Below, one piece after another: positions 1 through 6,821 of a stretch of DNA of 6,821 nucleotides; positions within the stretch are counted from its first letter, which is position 1; every line of letters begins with the position of its first letter. The notes beneath the pieces are model-generated. The model saw only the letters and a program-made list of their open reading frames with translations. It was not told the DNA's origin and did no database searches. The position numbers and the translations under genes are program-made. Source of the DNA: Clostridia bacterium (GTDB lineage: Bacteria; Bacillota; Clostridia; Oscillospirales; Acutalibacteraceae); contig JAFWRV010000179.1 of the NCBI GenBank assembly GCA_017519685.1, positions 1 through 6,821 of the forward strand. Reading direction: 5' to 3'.

Positions 1-384
1 ATCGGAAATAAAGTAGTAGAAGAATATTACATCATCAATATCAACATTTGAGCCATCGGAAAAATAAAGGTCATTTCTGATGGTAACAGTATATTTAACC
101 TGCTTATCACCGATAAGTTCATAGGATATACTGCCCGCGGAATTGACAAGCTTATTGTTTGAATTCCGTCTCTGTACAGAACGGAAAACCTGATTGATAA
201 CTTTCAGGTCTCCTTCGGATTCGGCAAAGAAAGGATTGAAATTACCCGTTATGCCGACTGTACCGACATTGAGAGATTTAATTTTTTCAGATTCGCTTTT
301 TTTGCAGGAAGTAAAATTCAACATCAAAAGAAGAATAAATACAACACAAAAAGCAGATCTGACAATTTTCTTTTTACCGCTCAT
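1..384 (-). CDS. ABC transporter substrate-binding lipoprotein, family 5 (oligopeptide type), N-terminal part
   Basis: Only the first 128 codons are in the window; the frame stays open to base 1. Such proteins are anchored outside the membrane and capture peptides or other solutes for an ABC importer. The N-terminus is a lipoprotein signal: charged MSGKKK, hydrophobic segment at residues about 11-22, then a lipobox ending FTSC with the lipidated Cys at residue 27. Phe at -3 is less usual than Leu. Residues 38-52 (NVGTVGITGNFNPFF) and 99-125 (TVTIRNDLYFSDG followed by DIDDVIFFYY) match the start and the 'LKDGVKFSDG-x-AEDVVFTY' signature of SBP_bac_5 proteins. A stop codon lies in frame two codons upstream (TAG), so ATG at 384 is the earliest possible start. 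Its ribosome site is weak (GAG, 9 nt away). It follows the dehydrogenase gene after a terminator-like hairpin, so it probably begins a separate unit, perhaps with permease genes beyond the left edge. Family assignment is good; the substrate is unknown. Confidence 0.82.
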   Translation of the reverse strand, partial: MSGKKKIVRSAFCVVFILLLMLNFTSCKKSESEKIKSLNVGTVGITGNFNPFFAESEGDLKVINQVFRSVQRRNSNNKLVNSAGSISYELIGDKQVKYTVTIRNDLYFSDGSNVDIDDVIFFYYFISD

Positions 385-403
385 ATATATCTACTCATTT
401 GCA

Positions 404-433
404 TAAAGGCAGAGGTATGATCCTCTGCCTTTA
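404..433 (-). terminator. Terminator-like hairpin between dehydrogenase and lipoprotein genes
   Basis: A perfect 12-bp inverted repeat: on the minus strand TAAAGGCAGAGG, loop ATCATA, CCTCTGCCTTTA. It begins 23 nt after the dehydrogenase stop and ends 19 nt before the lipoprotein ATG. The A-run at the foot of the left arm and the T-run at the foot of the right arm fit an intrinsic terminator, but the T-tract is only three bases long and the sequence after it is mixed, so termination may be inefficient. The repeat is symmetric and could in principle act on either strand; the minus-strand reading is preferred because the genes are there. Confidence 0.6.
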
Positions 434-456
434 ATGAATTATAATTTGACTTGTGA

Positions 457-2004
457 TCAATCTTTGAAGCCTTCAAAGCCCTTGAAAATTGCTTCAGTAT
501 AAACATTGTGTTCGTTCTTGTCATGAAGAGGATACCAAACCTGAGCAAAGAACGGGTTAATGGATGCCTCGGTATCATAATCCCATAAGAACTTCTTGCC
601 TTCCGAATTTCCGGGAAGCTCCGCGGGGCACCAGTGACCGCCTTTGAGAACAAGATTGGCGCTCATCATAAACTCATTGCCTCTGGCGCTCTTCCATTTA
701 ATGGGAGTATAGAAATCAACATATTCAGCTTCTGTGGCAAGACATTCGCCGCCGCGGAAAGCAGCTGCCTTTTTGAGATCTTCAAGAGTAATCTCAGAAA
801 CAGGCTTGCTCTCATCGTAACCGTGCTCGAGAATGACAACATCGCTGGATGTGGTTTTCTTGGAAGGAATAACGATTTTGAAATCATCCCATTTTTTAGG
901 AATCGCGTTATACTGCTCCATAGTGCCGTAATAAGCGGAAATTCTTTCGGGAATCTGATTTTCAATCCACCACTGAGTACCGTAAATCTCTTTATAAGCA
1001 AGAGATTTCATCATGGTGTTCTTGAGAACGCCGGCAAACGGCTTGGCAAGAAACGAGAGTTTATAATAAGAAGCAACGGTATCAAGAAGTGACTTGAAAT
1101 AATCCTTAACTGGAATATTGGCTCTGAAATGGCAATATTTCTCAAGTTCATCGCCGTCATAATACCACTGGCCGTGGAAGTTGCGGGTAATAAACCAGTT
1201 GGGCTGGAAGAGTTTCTTGGGCGAACCGATACCGAGTGTACCGAGAAGAAGCTCTTCAAACTCATAATTGGTAAGTCTGTATTCTTCACCGGAACCGATA
1301 TTATAGAATCTTCTCCAGAATTCATCGGGAATATCATCGCCGCAAACATTTACCATCAGTCTTGCGCTGTCTTCAACGGTTGCCCATTCAAGAACGCCGT
1401 TGATGGGAACATGGAACATAATGGGATCGATATTCTTAAGGATTTCTCCGTAAAGAATACCGGACTGTCTGAGAGATACCCAGTATTTAAGTCCGCTGTC
1501 GGCGAAAATTTCTTCTGCAATAGTCTTGGAAATGGCATAGTGGTCATAAATTGAAATTTTTATCGGGTCGCCTGTTCTTGCCCAGTGTATCGGAGCGTTT
1601 CTGTCACCGGTTTCGGCAACTGTTCCGATATAAACGACTTTAACAGCATCCGGATTCGGCTGAGCCTTGACCGCTTCAACAATATTTCTGGCGGCAGTGG
1701 TGTTGGTGTTAAGTGTTCTTGTGGGATAATAGTCTGCTGAAGGAGAAACCATTCCGCCGACGTGAAGAACATAATCAGCACCCTCAACGCATTTGGCAAC
1801 ATCTTCATATTTCTTGAGATCGCCCCAAACGATTCTTACTGAAGGATCGTTAAGGTACTGATCGAATAATTTCCTGTTCTTTTCGCTGTCACGAAGAAGA
1901 ACGGTAATATTATACTGATCCTTATGCTTGATAAACTCAAGAAAACTGTGATGACCCATGTTACCGGAAGCACCGGTAAGAAATACTGTTTTTTTCTGTG
2001 CCAT
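457..2004 (-). CDS. NAD-dependent epimerase/dehydratase (extended SDR) with degenerate zinc-ribbon-like C-terminus
   Basis: A 515-residue cytoplasmic oxidoreductase. Residues 1-300 are an extended short-chain dehydrogenase/epimerase: glycine-rich nucleotide motif TGASGNMG (10-17), GDL after the third strand (61-63), HVGG (81-84), and catalytic pair Tyr156/Lys160 in YAISK. Such enzymes use NAD(P) to oxidise, reduce, epimerise or dehydrate sugar-type or other hydroxylated substrates; the substrate here cannot be told. The protein is about 200 residues longer than a plain SDR. Residues 300-400 look helical and are unrecognised. Residues 412-462 resemble a bacterial zinc ribbon (RGGECL, then W-K-x-A-x-G-N-E-F, then GGHWCP), but the expected Cys, His and Cys ligands are Ser439, Asn443 and Glu462. 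The tail holds NPFFAQVWYP (483-492). The ATG start has an excellent AAGGAGGT 6 nt upstream, and a candidate promoter lies in the spacer before it. Fold assignment is firm, function is open. Confidence 0.88.
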   Translation of the reverse strand: MAQKKTVFLTGASGNMGHHSFLEFIKHKDQYNITVLLRDSEKNRKLFDQYLNDPSVRIVWGDLKKYEDVAKCVEGADYVLHVGGMVSPSADYYPTRTLNTNTTAARNIVEAVKAQPNPDAVKVVYIGTVAETGDRNAPIHWARTGDPIKISIYDHYAISKTIAEEIFADSGLKYWVSLRQSGILYGEILKNIDPIMFHVPINGVLEWATVEDSARLMVNVCGDDIPDEFWRRFYNIGSGEEYRLTNYEFEELLLGTLGIGSPKKLFQPNWFITRNFHGQWYYDGDELEKYCHFRANIPVKDYFKSLLDTVASYYKLSFLAKPFAGVLKNTMMKSLAYKEIYGTQWWIENQIPERISAYYGTMEQYNAIPKKWDDFKIVIPSKKTTSSDVVILEHGYDESKPVSEITLEDLKKAAAFRGGECLATEAEYVDFYTPIKWKSARGNEFMMSANLVLKGGHWCPAELPGNSEGKKFLWDYDTEASINPFFAQVWYPLHDKNEHNVYTEAIFKGFEGFKD

Positions 2005-2010
2005 AAATTG

Positions 2011-2018
2011 ACCTCCTT
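2011..2018 (-). promoter_or_regulatory. Strong ribosome binding site of the dehydrogenase gene
   Basis: The minus strand reads AAGGAGGT, a near-perfect complement of the 16S rRNA 3' end, with 6 nt to the ATG at 2004. It is the strongest such site in the window and fixes the start of the dehydrogenase. It contrasts with the poor sites before folC and the lipoprotein gene, suggesting high translation. Confidence 0.85.
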
Positions 2019-2039
2019 AAATTGGATGAATTTCAATTT

Positions 2040-2068
2040 ATATTATCATAAATAATAGTAAAAATCAA
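2040..2068 (-). promoter_or_regulatory. Candidate sigma-A promoter for the dehydrogenase gene
   Basis: On the minus strand TTGATT (2068-2063) is followed after 17 bp by TAATAT (2045-2040), preceded by TG one base away, an extended -10 arrangement. An overlapping alternative -10, TATGAT (2050-2045), matches the consensus at 5 of 6 bases. Initiation just after this would give a leader of about 30 nt containing the AAGGAGGT site. The whole spacer is highly AT-rich, so chance matches are expected; the call rests on the correct spacing and the otherwise unexplained 102-nt gap. Confidence 0.4.
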
Positions 2069-2106
2069 TATAAAAAGAGAATAATCGGGAAGATTTTTAT
2101 ACAAAA

Positions 2107-3027
2107 TCATATATTGAATACTTTTTTCAGATATCTTTCTGTATTCAGCATTGCTTTGATTTCCTTTTCATTGCTCTCAGTAAAGCAGGAATTATCCCTT
2201 GACCTGCATAAAGTATCAATATCCATTCCCATCAGCTTAAGATGATATTTGGCATTGACGGGATACTGCTGAAGCTCGGTGACCGAAGCAAAAGAAAGAA
2301 AATCCGCAATTGCTTTCGCTTTTTCCGGCTGAGATTTATAGTTTTTGCAAAGCCAGACATAGAATTCGGGATGAAAATTAGCCATTACTCCGGAATATCC
2401 CGAGCATCCGGCAAGCAGCGATTCAAACAAAGTCGCTCCGTTGGCGTTGAATATTTTCAGACCGGTTCCTTCGGTTGCTTTTAGTTTAGCTCTGATTTCT
2501 TCAATATGACAGCATGTATCCTTAATAAACATAAGATTGCTGATTTCACAGCATTTCTTTAACGTTTCCGGCTTCATAACACGTTTATAAGGATAAGGAC
2601 ACTCATATATTCCGAATCCGGTTTCGGGAATGGAATTCACTGCCTTTTCATAGTTATTGAGAAAAACGCCGTCCGACTCATCCTCGTGCGCGAATCTGTT
2701 CGCGATGAATACATAGGCATCTATTCCGGTATCAATAAACGCCTTGGCCTCATAAATCTGTCTGTCAAGACTGTCGGCGGTATGTCCGGAAGCGACTATA
2801 TTCATTCCTTTCGGCAGGTTTTTCATAATAAATTTAAGAAGCTCGAGCCGTTCTTCAAAACTGAGAAAGAAAATTTCGCTGGACTGACAAATTGCAAAAA
2901 CTCCTTCACAGCCGGCGTTACTGTAAAACTCAAGGAGCTGCAAAACACCGTTATAGTCAATTTTGTTATCGCCGGTAAACGGAGTAAGCATTGTCGGATA
3001 TACACCGTCTGAAATATTTTTAACCAC
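2107..3027 (-). CDS. Dihydrodipicolinate synthase / N-acetylneuraminate lyase superfamily protein, probably not DapA
   Basis: A 306-residue class I aldolase-type TIM barrel, normal length for the family, soluble and cytoplasmic. Members form a Schiff base between a lysine and an oxo-acid such as pyruvate. The start shows the family pattern (VYPTMLTPF at 9-17, then ID at 23-24), and LSFEER (55-60) matches the LSxEER element. The Schiff-base lysine is Lys169 (FIKDTC) and the catalytic tyrosine is Tyr141 (YECPYP). Two DapA features are changed: the GTTGE motif reads CQSSE (47-51), and the PYY segment carrying the second active-site tyrosine is replaced by IANRFAHED (108-116). This argues against lysine biosynthesis and for a different lyase or aldolase. 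I recognise CQSSE-type proteins as a recurrent, uncharacterised 'dihydrodipicolinate synthase family' branch in gut Firmicutes (from memory). Translation starts at GTG, overlapping the folC stop by 8 nt, with GAGAGGA 9 nt upstream. Confidence 0.87.
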   Translation of the reverse strand: MVKNISDGVYPTMLTPFTGDNKIDYNGVLQLLEFYSNAGCEGVFAICQSSEIFFLSFEERLELLKFIMKNLPKGMNIVASGHTADSLDRQIYEAKAFIDTGIDAYVFIANRFAHEDESDGVFLNNYEKAVNSIPETGFGIYECPYPYKRVMKPETLKKCCEISNLMFIKDTCCHIEEIRAKLKATEGTGLKIFNANGATLFESLLAGCSGYSGVMANFHPEFYVWLCKNYKSQPEKAKAIADFLSFASVTELQQYPVNAKYHLKLMGMDIDTLCRSRDNSCFTESNEKEIKAMLNTERYLKKVFNI

Positions 3028-4294
3028 GATTATTTATCCTCTCAATCAAATGATTTCTGACCTCGCCGGCAAGATAGAAAGATCCGCACACAATAACAGC
3101 GTCATCATTCCCTGCTTCGTCTAATGCTTTGTTAACGGCATCAATCGGATCGGGAACCGGAATACAGTTATTGCAGTATTTTAATGCCGAGCTTATCAGG
3201 TCGTATACTTCAGCCGCCCTGGGTACATCGGCTTTCGCGGCGATGAATTTATTAACCGCCGGAAGCAGAATTTCAAGATATTTATCATATTCTTTATCAT
3301 TCATAAGAGACGAAACCATAATGATTTTTCTGCTGCCGAGAAAGTCATCAATATACTTTCTCAACGCTTTTGCGCAGTCTTCATTATGGCCTCCGTCAAG
3401 AATGATTGTCGGTTCATATCCCAGAACCTCGGTTCTGGCGGGCATTTTTACTTTGGAAACGCCGCTTGATATAAATTCATAATCTATGTCCGGTATAACA
3501 GCGAGAACTGCTTCAATGGCGGTAATCGCATTGTAAACTATATGATCTCCGGCAAGATGAAGATTAAAGTCAATTCCTTTGTAACTGAATTCCGTGCCGT
3601 CAATTCTTCGTTTTGTTATTTTCAAACCGGAAAGGTCGGGAATAATCAGCTCCGCTTGTTTTGAATTGCAGGTACTTCTGATAACCTCAAGAGCGTCATC
3701 CCTTTGCAAAGGATATGAGATTACTTTGGATTTCTCTTTGATTATACCGCATTTTTCAAACGCTATTTTCTCAATAGTGTTTCCGAGTACGGCAATGTGA
3801 TCAAAGGAAATCGACATTATCATTGCAGCTTCCGGTGATTTAATAATATTTGTGGCGTCAAATCTTCCGCCGAGCCCGACTTCAAGAACGACATAATCAC
3901 AATTGCCTTTTTTATAATAAAGAAAAGCAGCCGCCGTAATAAACTCAAACTCAGTTGCCGGAATTTCATATTTATCCGTTATTGATTTAATCTCTTCAAT
4001 ACATTCGGTCAGTAAATCCGGATCGGCCATTTCACCGTCAATCATAATTCTTTCTCTGAAATCCGTAACATAAGGCGAAGTAAAAAGACCGGTCTTATAT
4101 CCGCTTTCGGTCAGAATCGAAGCGGCAACCGTTGACGCCGAGCCCTTTCCGTTTGTACCGGCGACATGAATAAACCTGAGACTGTCTTGAGGATTACCGG
4201 CTAAATCGCAAATCCGCTCAATTCTTTCAAGGCCCGGTCTGATACCGAACCTTTCAAGTGAGTGAATATATTCCAATGCTTCGTTATATTTCAT
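3020..4294 (-). CDS. folC: Bifunctional folylpolyglutamate synthase / dihydrofolate synthase
   Basis: FolC adds glutamate to dihydropteroate and to folates using ATP, retaining folate cofactors in the cytoplasm. From the ATG the protein has 424 residues, usual for the family. Numbered from that ATG: KYNEALEYIHSL (2-13) is the typical FolC N-terminus; the P-loop is GTNGKGS (46-52); TEFEF lies at 114-118; SFDHIAVLGNTIEKIA (162-177) followed by EKCGIIK is the Mur-ligase-family SxDHxxxLG and EKxGI block, with Lys181 at the position that is carbamylated in characterised FolC; DGGHN (300-304) stands for the common DGAHN; CGSFYLAGEV (403-412) is the C-terminal signature. An in-frame TTG at 4318 would add eight residues, but it sits in the loop of a stable hairpin, so ATG 4294 is preferred although neither has a clear ribosome site. 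It lies 42 nt after valS, the classic Firmicute valS-folC order, and overlaps the next gene by 8 nt. Confidence 0.95.
   Translation of the reverse strand: MKYNEALEYIHSLERFGIRPGLERIERICDLAGNPQDSLRFIHVAGTNGKGSASTVAASILTESGYKTGLFTSPYVTDFRERIMIDGEMADPDLLTECIEEIKSITDKYEIPATEFEFITAAAFLYYKKGNCDYVVLEVGLGGRFDATNIIKSPEAAMIMSISFDHIAVLGNTIEKIAFEKCGIIKEKSKVISYPLQRDDALEVIRSTCNSKQAELIIPDLSGLKITKRRIDGTEFSYKGIDFNLHLAGDHIVYNAITAIEAVLAVIPDIDYEFISSGVSKVKMPARTEVLGYEPTIILDGGHNEDCAKALRKYIDDFLGSRKIIMVSSLMNDKEYDKYLEILLPAVNKFIAAKADVPRAAEVYDLISSALKYCNNCIPVPDPIDAVNKALDEAGNDDAVIVCGSFYLAGEVRNHLIERINNRG
3037..3043 (-). promoter_or_regulatory. Ribosome binding site inside folC for the aldolase-like gene
   Basis: The minus strand reads GAGAGGA within the last codons of folC, 9 nt before the GTG at 3027. 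It supports this GTG start and the 8-nt overlap with folC, and so translational coupling of the two genes. Confidence 0.6.
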
Positions 4295-4306
4295 ATTTCT
4301 GTATTT

Positions 4307-4328
4307 GAGCCCGGACAAAGCCGGGCTC
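4307..4328 (-). other. GC-rich hairpin in the valS-folC junction
   Basis: A perfect 8-bp inverted repeat, GAGCCCGG-CTTTGT-CCGGGCTC on the minus strand, begins 8 nt after the valS stop codon and ends 12 nt before the folC ATG. It is far more GC-rich than its surroundings. It is followed by AAATAC rather than a T-run, so it does not look like an intrinsic terminator. It may be an mRNA processing or stability element, or may tune folC translation. The possible TTG start of folC lies inside the loop. Confidence 0.55.
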
Positions 4329-4336
4329 TTCTGAAC

Positions 4337-6821
4337 TTATCCTAATTTTTCTATGCTTTCCTTAAGCATCGCAATCTTTTCCAAATATTTCGCTGCCGCT
4401 TCTTTCTGGGCGGCAACAACATCAGCGGGAGCTTTCGCGACGAAGTTTGCGTTATTAAGCTTGTTATTGACAAAATCAAGGTCCTTCTGTGTTTTTTCAA
4501 GTTCCTTTGTCAGACGTGCTTTTTCCTGCTCAAAGTCAACAAGGTCGCCCATCGGAATATAAAGCTTTGCGTCTTCTGTAACAATACAGACAGATCCTTC
4601 AATATCAAAGCTGTCACCGACAATTGTCTCGGAAGCGCTTGCGAGTCTGGACATAAATATGCCGGCTTTTTCAAATGTGTCTTTATAAGCAGTCGCTATA
4701 TAAACTTTCGCTTTTCTTGAAGGAGCGACATTCATTTCAGCCCTTCTGTTACGAATCGCTCTGATTGCTGTTATAATCCTGTTCATTTCAGTTTCTTCAT
4801 CCGAGAATGAATGATTATTATCATAAACAGGCCAATCGGAAATCATAATAGACTCACCCTCGTGAGGCAAGGTCTGCCATATTTCTTCGGTAATGAAAGG
4901 CATAAACGGATGAAGAAGTTTAAGCGTATTGCTCATAACCCATACGAGCACCTGCTTGACATAAGCGGATTCCTTGCCTTCAGACTGAAGGCGGATTTTA
5001 GCAAGTTCAATATACCAGTCGCAGAAAATATCCCAGATAAAGTCATAAAGCTTTGAAACTGCCATACCCAGCTCAAACTTTTCAAGATTATCCGTAACTT
5101 CCTTGACGAGAGTATTGAACAGACTGATAACCCATTTATCTTCGAGTGAAAGCTCGGAAGGAAGCTCGCACGGCGTATCATCGCCGATATTCATAAGAAT
5201 GAATCTTGAGGCGTTCCAGAGTTTATTCGCAAAATTACGGCTGGCTTTAACCTTGCTGTCGGAATATCTCATATCGTTTCCGGGGCTGTTGCCTGTCGCA
5301 AGAGTAAATCTCAAAGCGTCCGCGCCGTATTTTTCAATTTCAATGAGCGGATCAATACCGTTACCGAGTGACTTGGACATTTTTCTGCCGAGCTCATCCC
5401 TGACAATGCCGTGAATAAATACCGTGTCAAACGGCTGAGAGCCCATATGCTCCACTGATGAGAATATCATTCTTGCAACCCAGAAGAAAATAATATCGTA
5501 TCCGGTAACAAGTGTATTCGTCGGGAAATAATGCTCAAGTTCCGGAGTCTTATCCGGCCAGCCGAGTGTTGAGAACGGCCAGAGAGCGGATGAAAACCAT
5601 GTATCGAGGGTATCGGGATCCTGTGTGACTTTTCCTCCGCATTTCGGGCAGCAATCGGGAGCGGTACGGGAAACAATAACCTCACCGCAGTCATCACAAT
5701 AATACGCGGGAATTCTGTGACCCCACCAAAGCTGACGGGAAATACACCAATCCTTGATGTTTTCCATCCAATGATAATAAGTCTTATCAAATCTGTCGGG
5801 AACAAATCTTGTTTTTCCGCTTCTTACGCACTCAATTGCAGGGCCCGCGAGAGGTTCCATTTTAACAAACCACTGTTTGGAAACTCTCGGTTCAACTGTT
5901 GTGTGACAGCGGTAGCAAGTGCCGACATTATGACTGTAATCTTCGATTTTAACGAGTGCGCCCTCGGCATCGAGATCCTTTACAATTGCTTTGCGCGCTT
6001 CATACCTGTCCATTCCTGCGTAAGCGGGATAATCGTCGGTAATCTTAGCGTCGTCGGTCATCACGTTGATAACGGGAAGATTGTGACGAAGACCGACCTC
6101 AAAGTCGTTCGGGTCATGCGCCGGAGTGATTTTAACAACACCGGTTCCGAATTCCATTTCAACATAATTATCGGCAATAACGGGTATTTCTCTGTGAACA
6201 ATCGGAAGAATAACGGTCTTTCCGACCATATCCTTATACCTTTCATCCTCGGGATTTACCGCAACCGCTGTATCGCCGAGCAATGTTTCGGGTCTTGTCG
6301 TCGCAAGTTCAAGATATCCGCTTCCGTCCTTGAACGGATAGCGAAGATGCCAGAAATGACCGGGCTGATCCTCATACTCAACTTCGGCGTCCGAGATTGA
6401 AGTCAGACAATGAGGGCACCAGTTGATTATTCTCTCACCGCGGTAAATAAGACCTTTTTCATAAAGTCTGCAGAAAACCTCAAGAACAGCTTTGCTGCAT
6501 CCTTCGTCAAGAGTGAATCTTTCTCTCTCCCAGTCGCAGGAGGAGCCCATCTTTTTGAGCTGCTGAATAATCCTGCCGCCGTAAGTTCTTTTCCATTCCC
6601 ACGCTCTTTCAAGGAACGCCTCTCTGCCGATGTCCTCTTTGGTTAGACCTTCCTTCTTCATTGCCTCAACTATTTTTGCCTCGGTCGCAATTGAAGCGTG
6701 ATCCGTACCGGGTAGCCACAGAGCGTCATAGCCCTGCATTCTCTTCCAGCGGATAAGAATATCCTGGAGAGTATTGTCGAGCGCGTGGCCCATATGTAAC
6801 TGACCGGTAATGTTCGGCGGA
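4337..6821 (-). CDS. valS: Valyl-tRNA synthetase, 5' end outside the window
   Basis: A class I aminoacyl-tRNA synthetase charging tRNA-Val with valine in the cytoplasm. The gene runs off the right edge: reading in from the edge gives [14 protein letters not shown], the family's HIGH-type ATP motif, so the ATG at 6793 is internal and about 40-50 residues are missing. Numbering from that ATG: editing (CP1) domain with [17 protein letters not shown] (165-181) and [13 protein letters not shown] (222-234); catalytic [17 protein letters not shown] (397-413); KMSKS at 471-475; helical anticodon-binding region about 545-700; C-terminal coiled coil 752-818, the tRNA-contacting arm typical of bacterial ValRS. 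Four CxxC pairs (126/129, 293/296, 366/369, 382/385) suggest two zinc sites, known in some ValRS such as that of Thermus. The start and any T-box leader lie outside the window. folC follows after a short hairpin-bearing gap, probably on the same transcript. Confidence 0.97.
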   Translation of the reverse strand, partial: PPNITGQLHMGHALDNTLQDILIRWKRMQGYDALWLPGTDHASIATEAKIVEAMKKEGLTKEDIGREAFLERAWEWKRTYGGRIIQQLKKMGSSCDWERERFTLDEGCSKAVLEVFCRLYEKGLIYRGERIINWCPHCLTSISDAEVEYEDQPGHFWHLRYPFKDGSGYLELATTRPETLLGDTAVAVNPEDERYKDMVGKTVILPIVHREIPVIADNYVEMEFGTGVVKITPAHDPNDFEVGLRHNLPVINVMTDDAKITDDYPAYAGMDRYEARKAIVKDLDAEGALVKIEDYSHNVGTCYRCHTTVEPRVSKQWFVKMEPLAGPAIECVRSGKTRFVPDRFDKTYYHWMENIKDWCISRQLWWGHRIPAYYCDDCGEVIVSRTAPDCCPKCGGKVTQDPDTLDTWFSSALWPFSTLGWPDKTPELEHYFPTNTLVTGYDIIFFWVARMIFSSVEHMGSQPFDTVFIHGIVRDELGRKMSKSLGNGIDPLIEIEKYGADALRFTLATGNSPGNDMRYSDSKVKASRNFANKLWNASRFILMNIGDDTPCELPSELSLEDKWVISLFNTLVKEVTDNLEKFELGMAVSKLYDFIWDIFCDWYIELAKIRLQSEGKESAYVKQVLVWVMSNTLKLLHPFMPFITEEIWQTLPHEGESIMISDWPVYDNNHSFSDEETEMNRIITAIRAIRNRRAEMNVAPSRKAKVYIATAYKDTFEKAGIFMSRLASASETIVGDSFDIEGSVCIVTEDAKLYIPMGDLVDFEQEKARLTKELEKTQKDLDFVNNKLNNANFVAKAPADVVAAQKEAAAKYLEKIAMLKESIEKLG

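Noticed and set aside
194..406. A 70-codon plus-strand open frame near the left edge.
   Set aside because: It is antisense to the lipoprotein signal peptide and solute-binding signature, which are convincing in the minus-strand frame.
634..1092. A 152-codon plus-strand open frame opposite the dehydrogenase.
   Set aside because: No family resemblance; antisense shadow of a gene with clear SDR motifs.
2019..2039. Short inverted repeat AAATTG/CAATTT beside the dehydrogenase ribosome site.
   Set aside because: Only 6 bp, mostly A/T, with a 9-nt loop; too weak to claim as a riboswitch or operator.
2107..3027. Annotation as dapA (lysine biosynthesis).
   Set aside because: The GTTGE motif and the second catalytic tyrosine segment are altered, and no lysine-pathway gene is adjacent.
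4307..4328. Rho-independent terminator between valS and folC.
   Set aside because: The stem is followed by an A-rich rather than T-rich stretch on the coding strand, and the genes are only 42 nt apart in a classic co-transcribed pair.
5717..6400. A 227-codon open frame on the plus strand opposite valS.
   Set aside because: It lies wholly antisense to a strongly conserved synthetase, has no recognisable domain or ribosome site, and its length is explained by codon bias of valS.

Overview
All supported genes in this window lie on the minus strand, so the biological reading order runs from high to low coordinates. The valS-folC gene pair, strong AAGGAGGT-type ribosome binding sites, use of GTG/ATG starts, moderately AT-rich DNA with very AT-rich intergenic spacers, and a lipoprotein-type ABC substrate-binding protein all point to a Gram-positive Firmicute, most likely an anaerobic gut or rumen Clostridia (Oscillospiraceae/Lachnospiraceae-like). 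The taxonomic call is an inference from gene order and protein flavour, not from a marker search.

Layout in transcription order. (1) 6821-4337: valyl-tRNA synthetase, missing about the first 40-50 residues beyond the window edge. (2) A GC-rich 8-bp hairpin at 4307-4328 between valS and folC. (3) 4294-3020: folC, folylpolyglutamate/dihydrofolate synthase. (4) 3027-2107: a dihydrodipicolinate-synthase/N-acetylneuraminate-lyase superfamily protein that overlaps the folC stop by 8 nt and starts with GTG. It keeps the Schiff-base lysine and one catalytic tyrosine but has an altered GTTGE motif, so it is probably not DapA. (5) A 102-nt AT-rich spacer with a candidate promoter and a strong Shine-Dalgarno. 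(6) 2004-457: a 515-residue extended short-chain dehydrogenase/epimerase with a C-terminal extension that looks like a zinc-ribbon domain which has lost most of its metal ligands. (7) A 12-bp hairpin at 404-433, the best terminator candidate. (8) 384-1: the N-terminal 128 residues of a family 5 (oligopeptide-type) ABC transporter substrate-binding lipoprotein, running off the left edge.

How the genes may work together. valS and folC are housekeeping genes (translation and one-carbon metabolism). The aldolase-like gene appears to be a passenger coupled to folC. The dehydrogenase has its own start signals but lies directly downstream in the same orientation; an aldolase/lyase plus an NAD-dependent epimerase/dehydrogenase would fit catabolism or remodelling of a sugar acid or related oxo-acid, but no substrate can be named from sequence. 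The lipoprotein at the left edge probably begins a separate peptide or solute uptake operon. No RNA genes, mobile elements, CRISPR arrays or phage features were seen, and no stretch longer than about 105 bp lacks a gene.
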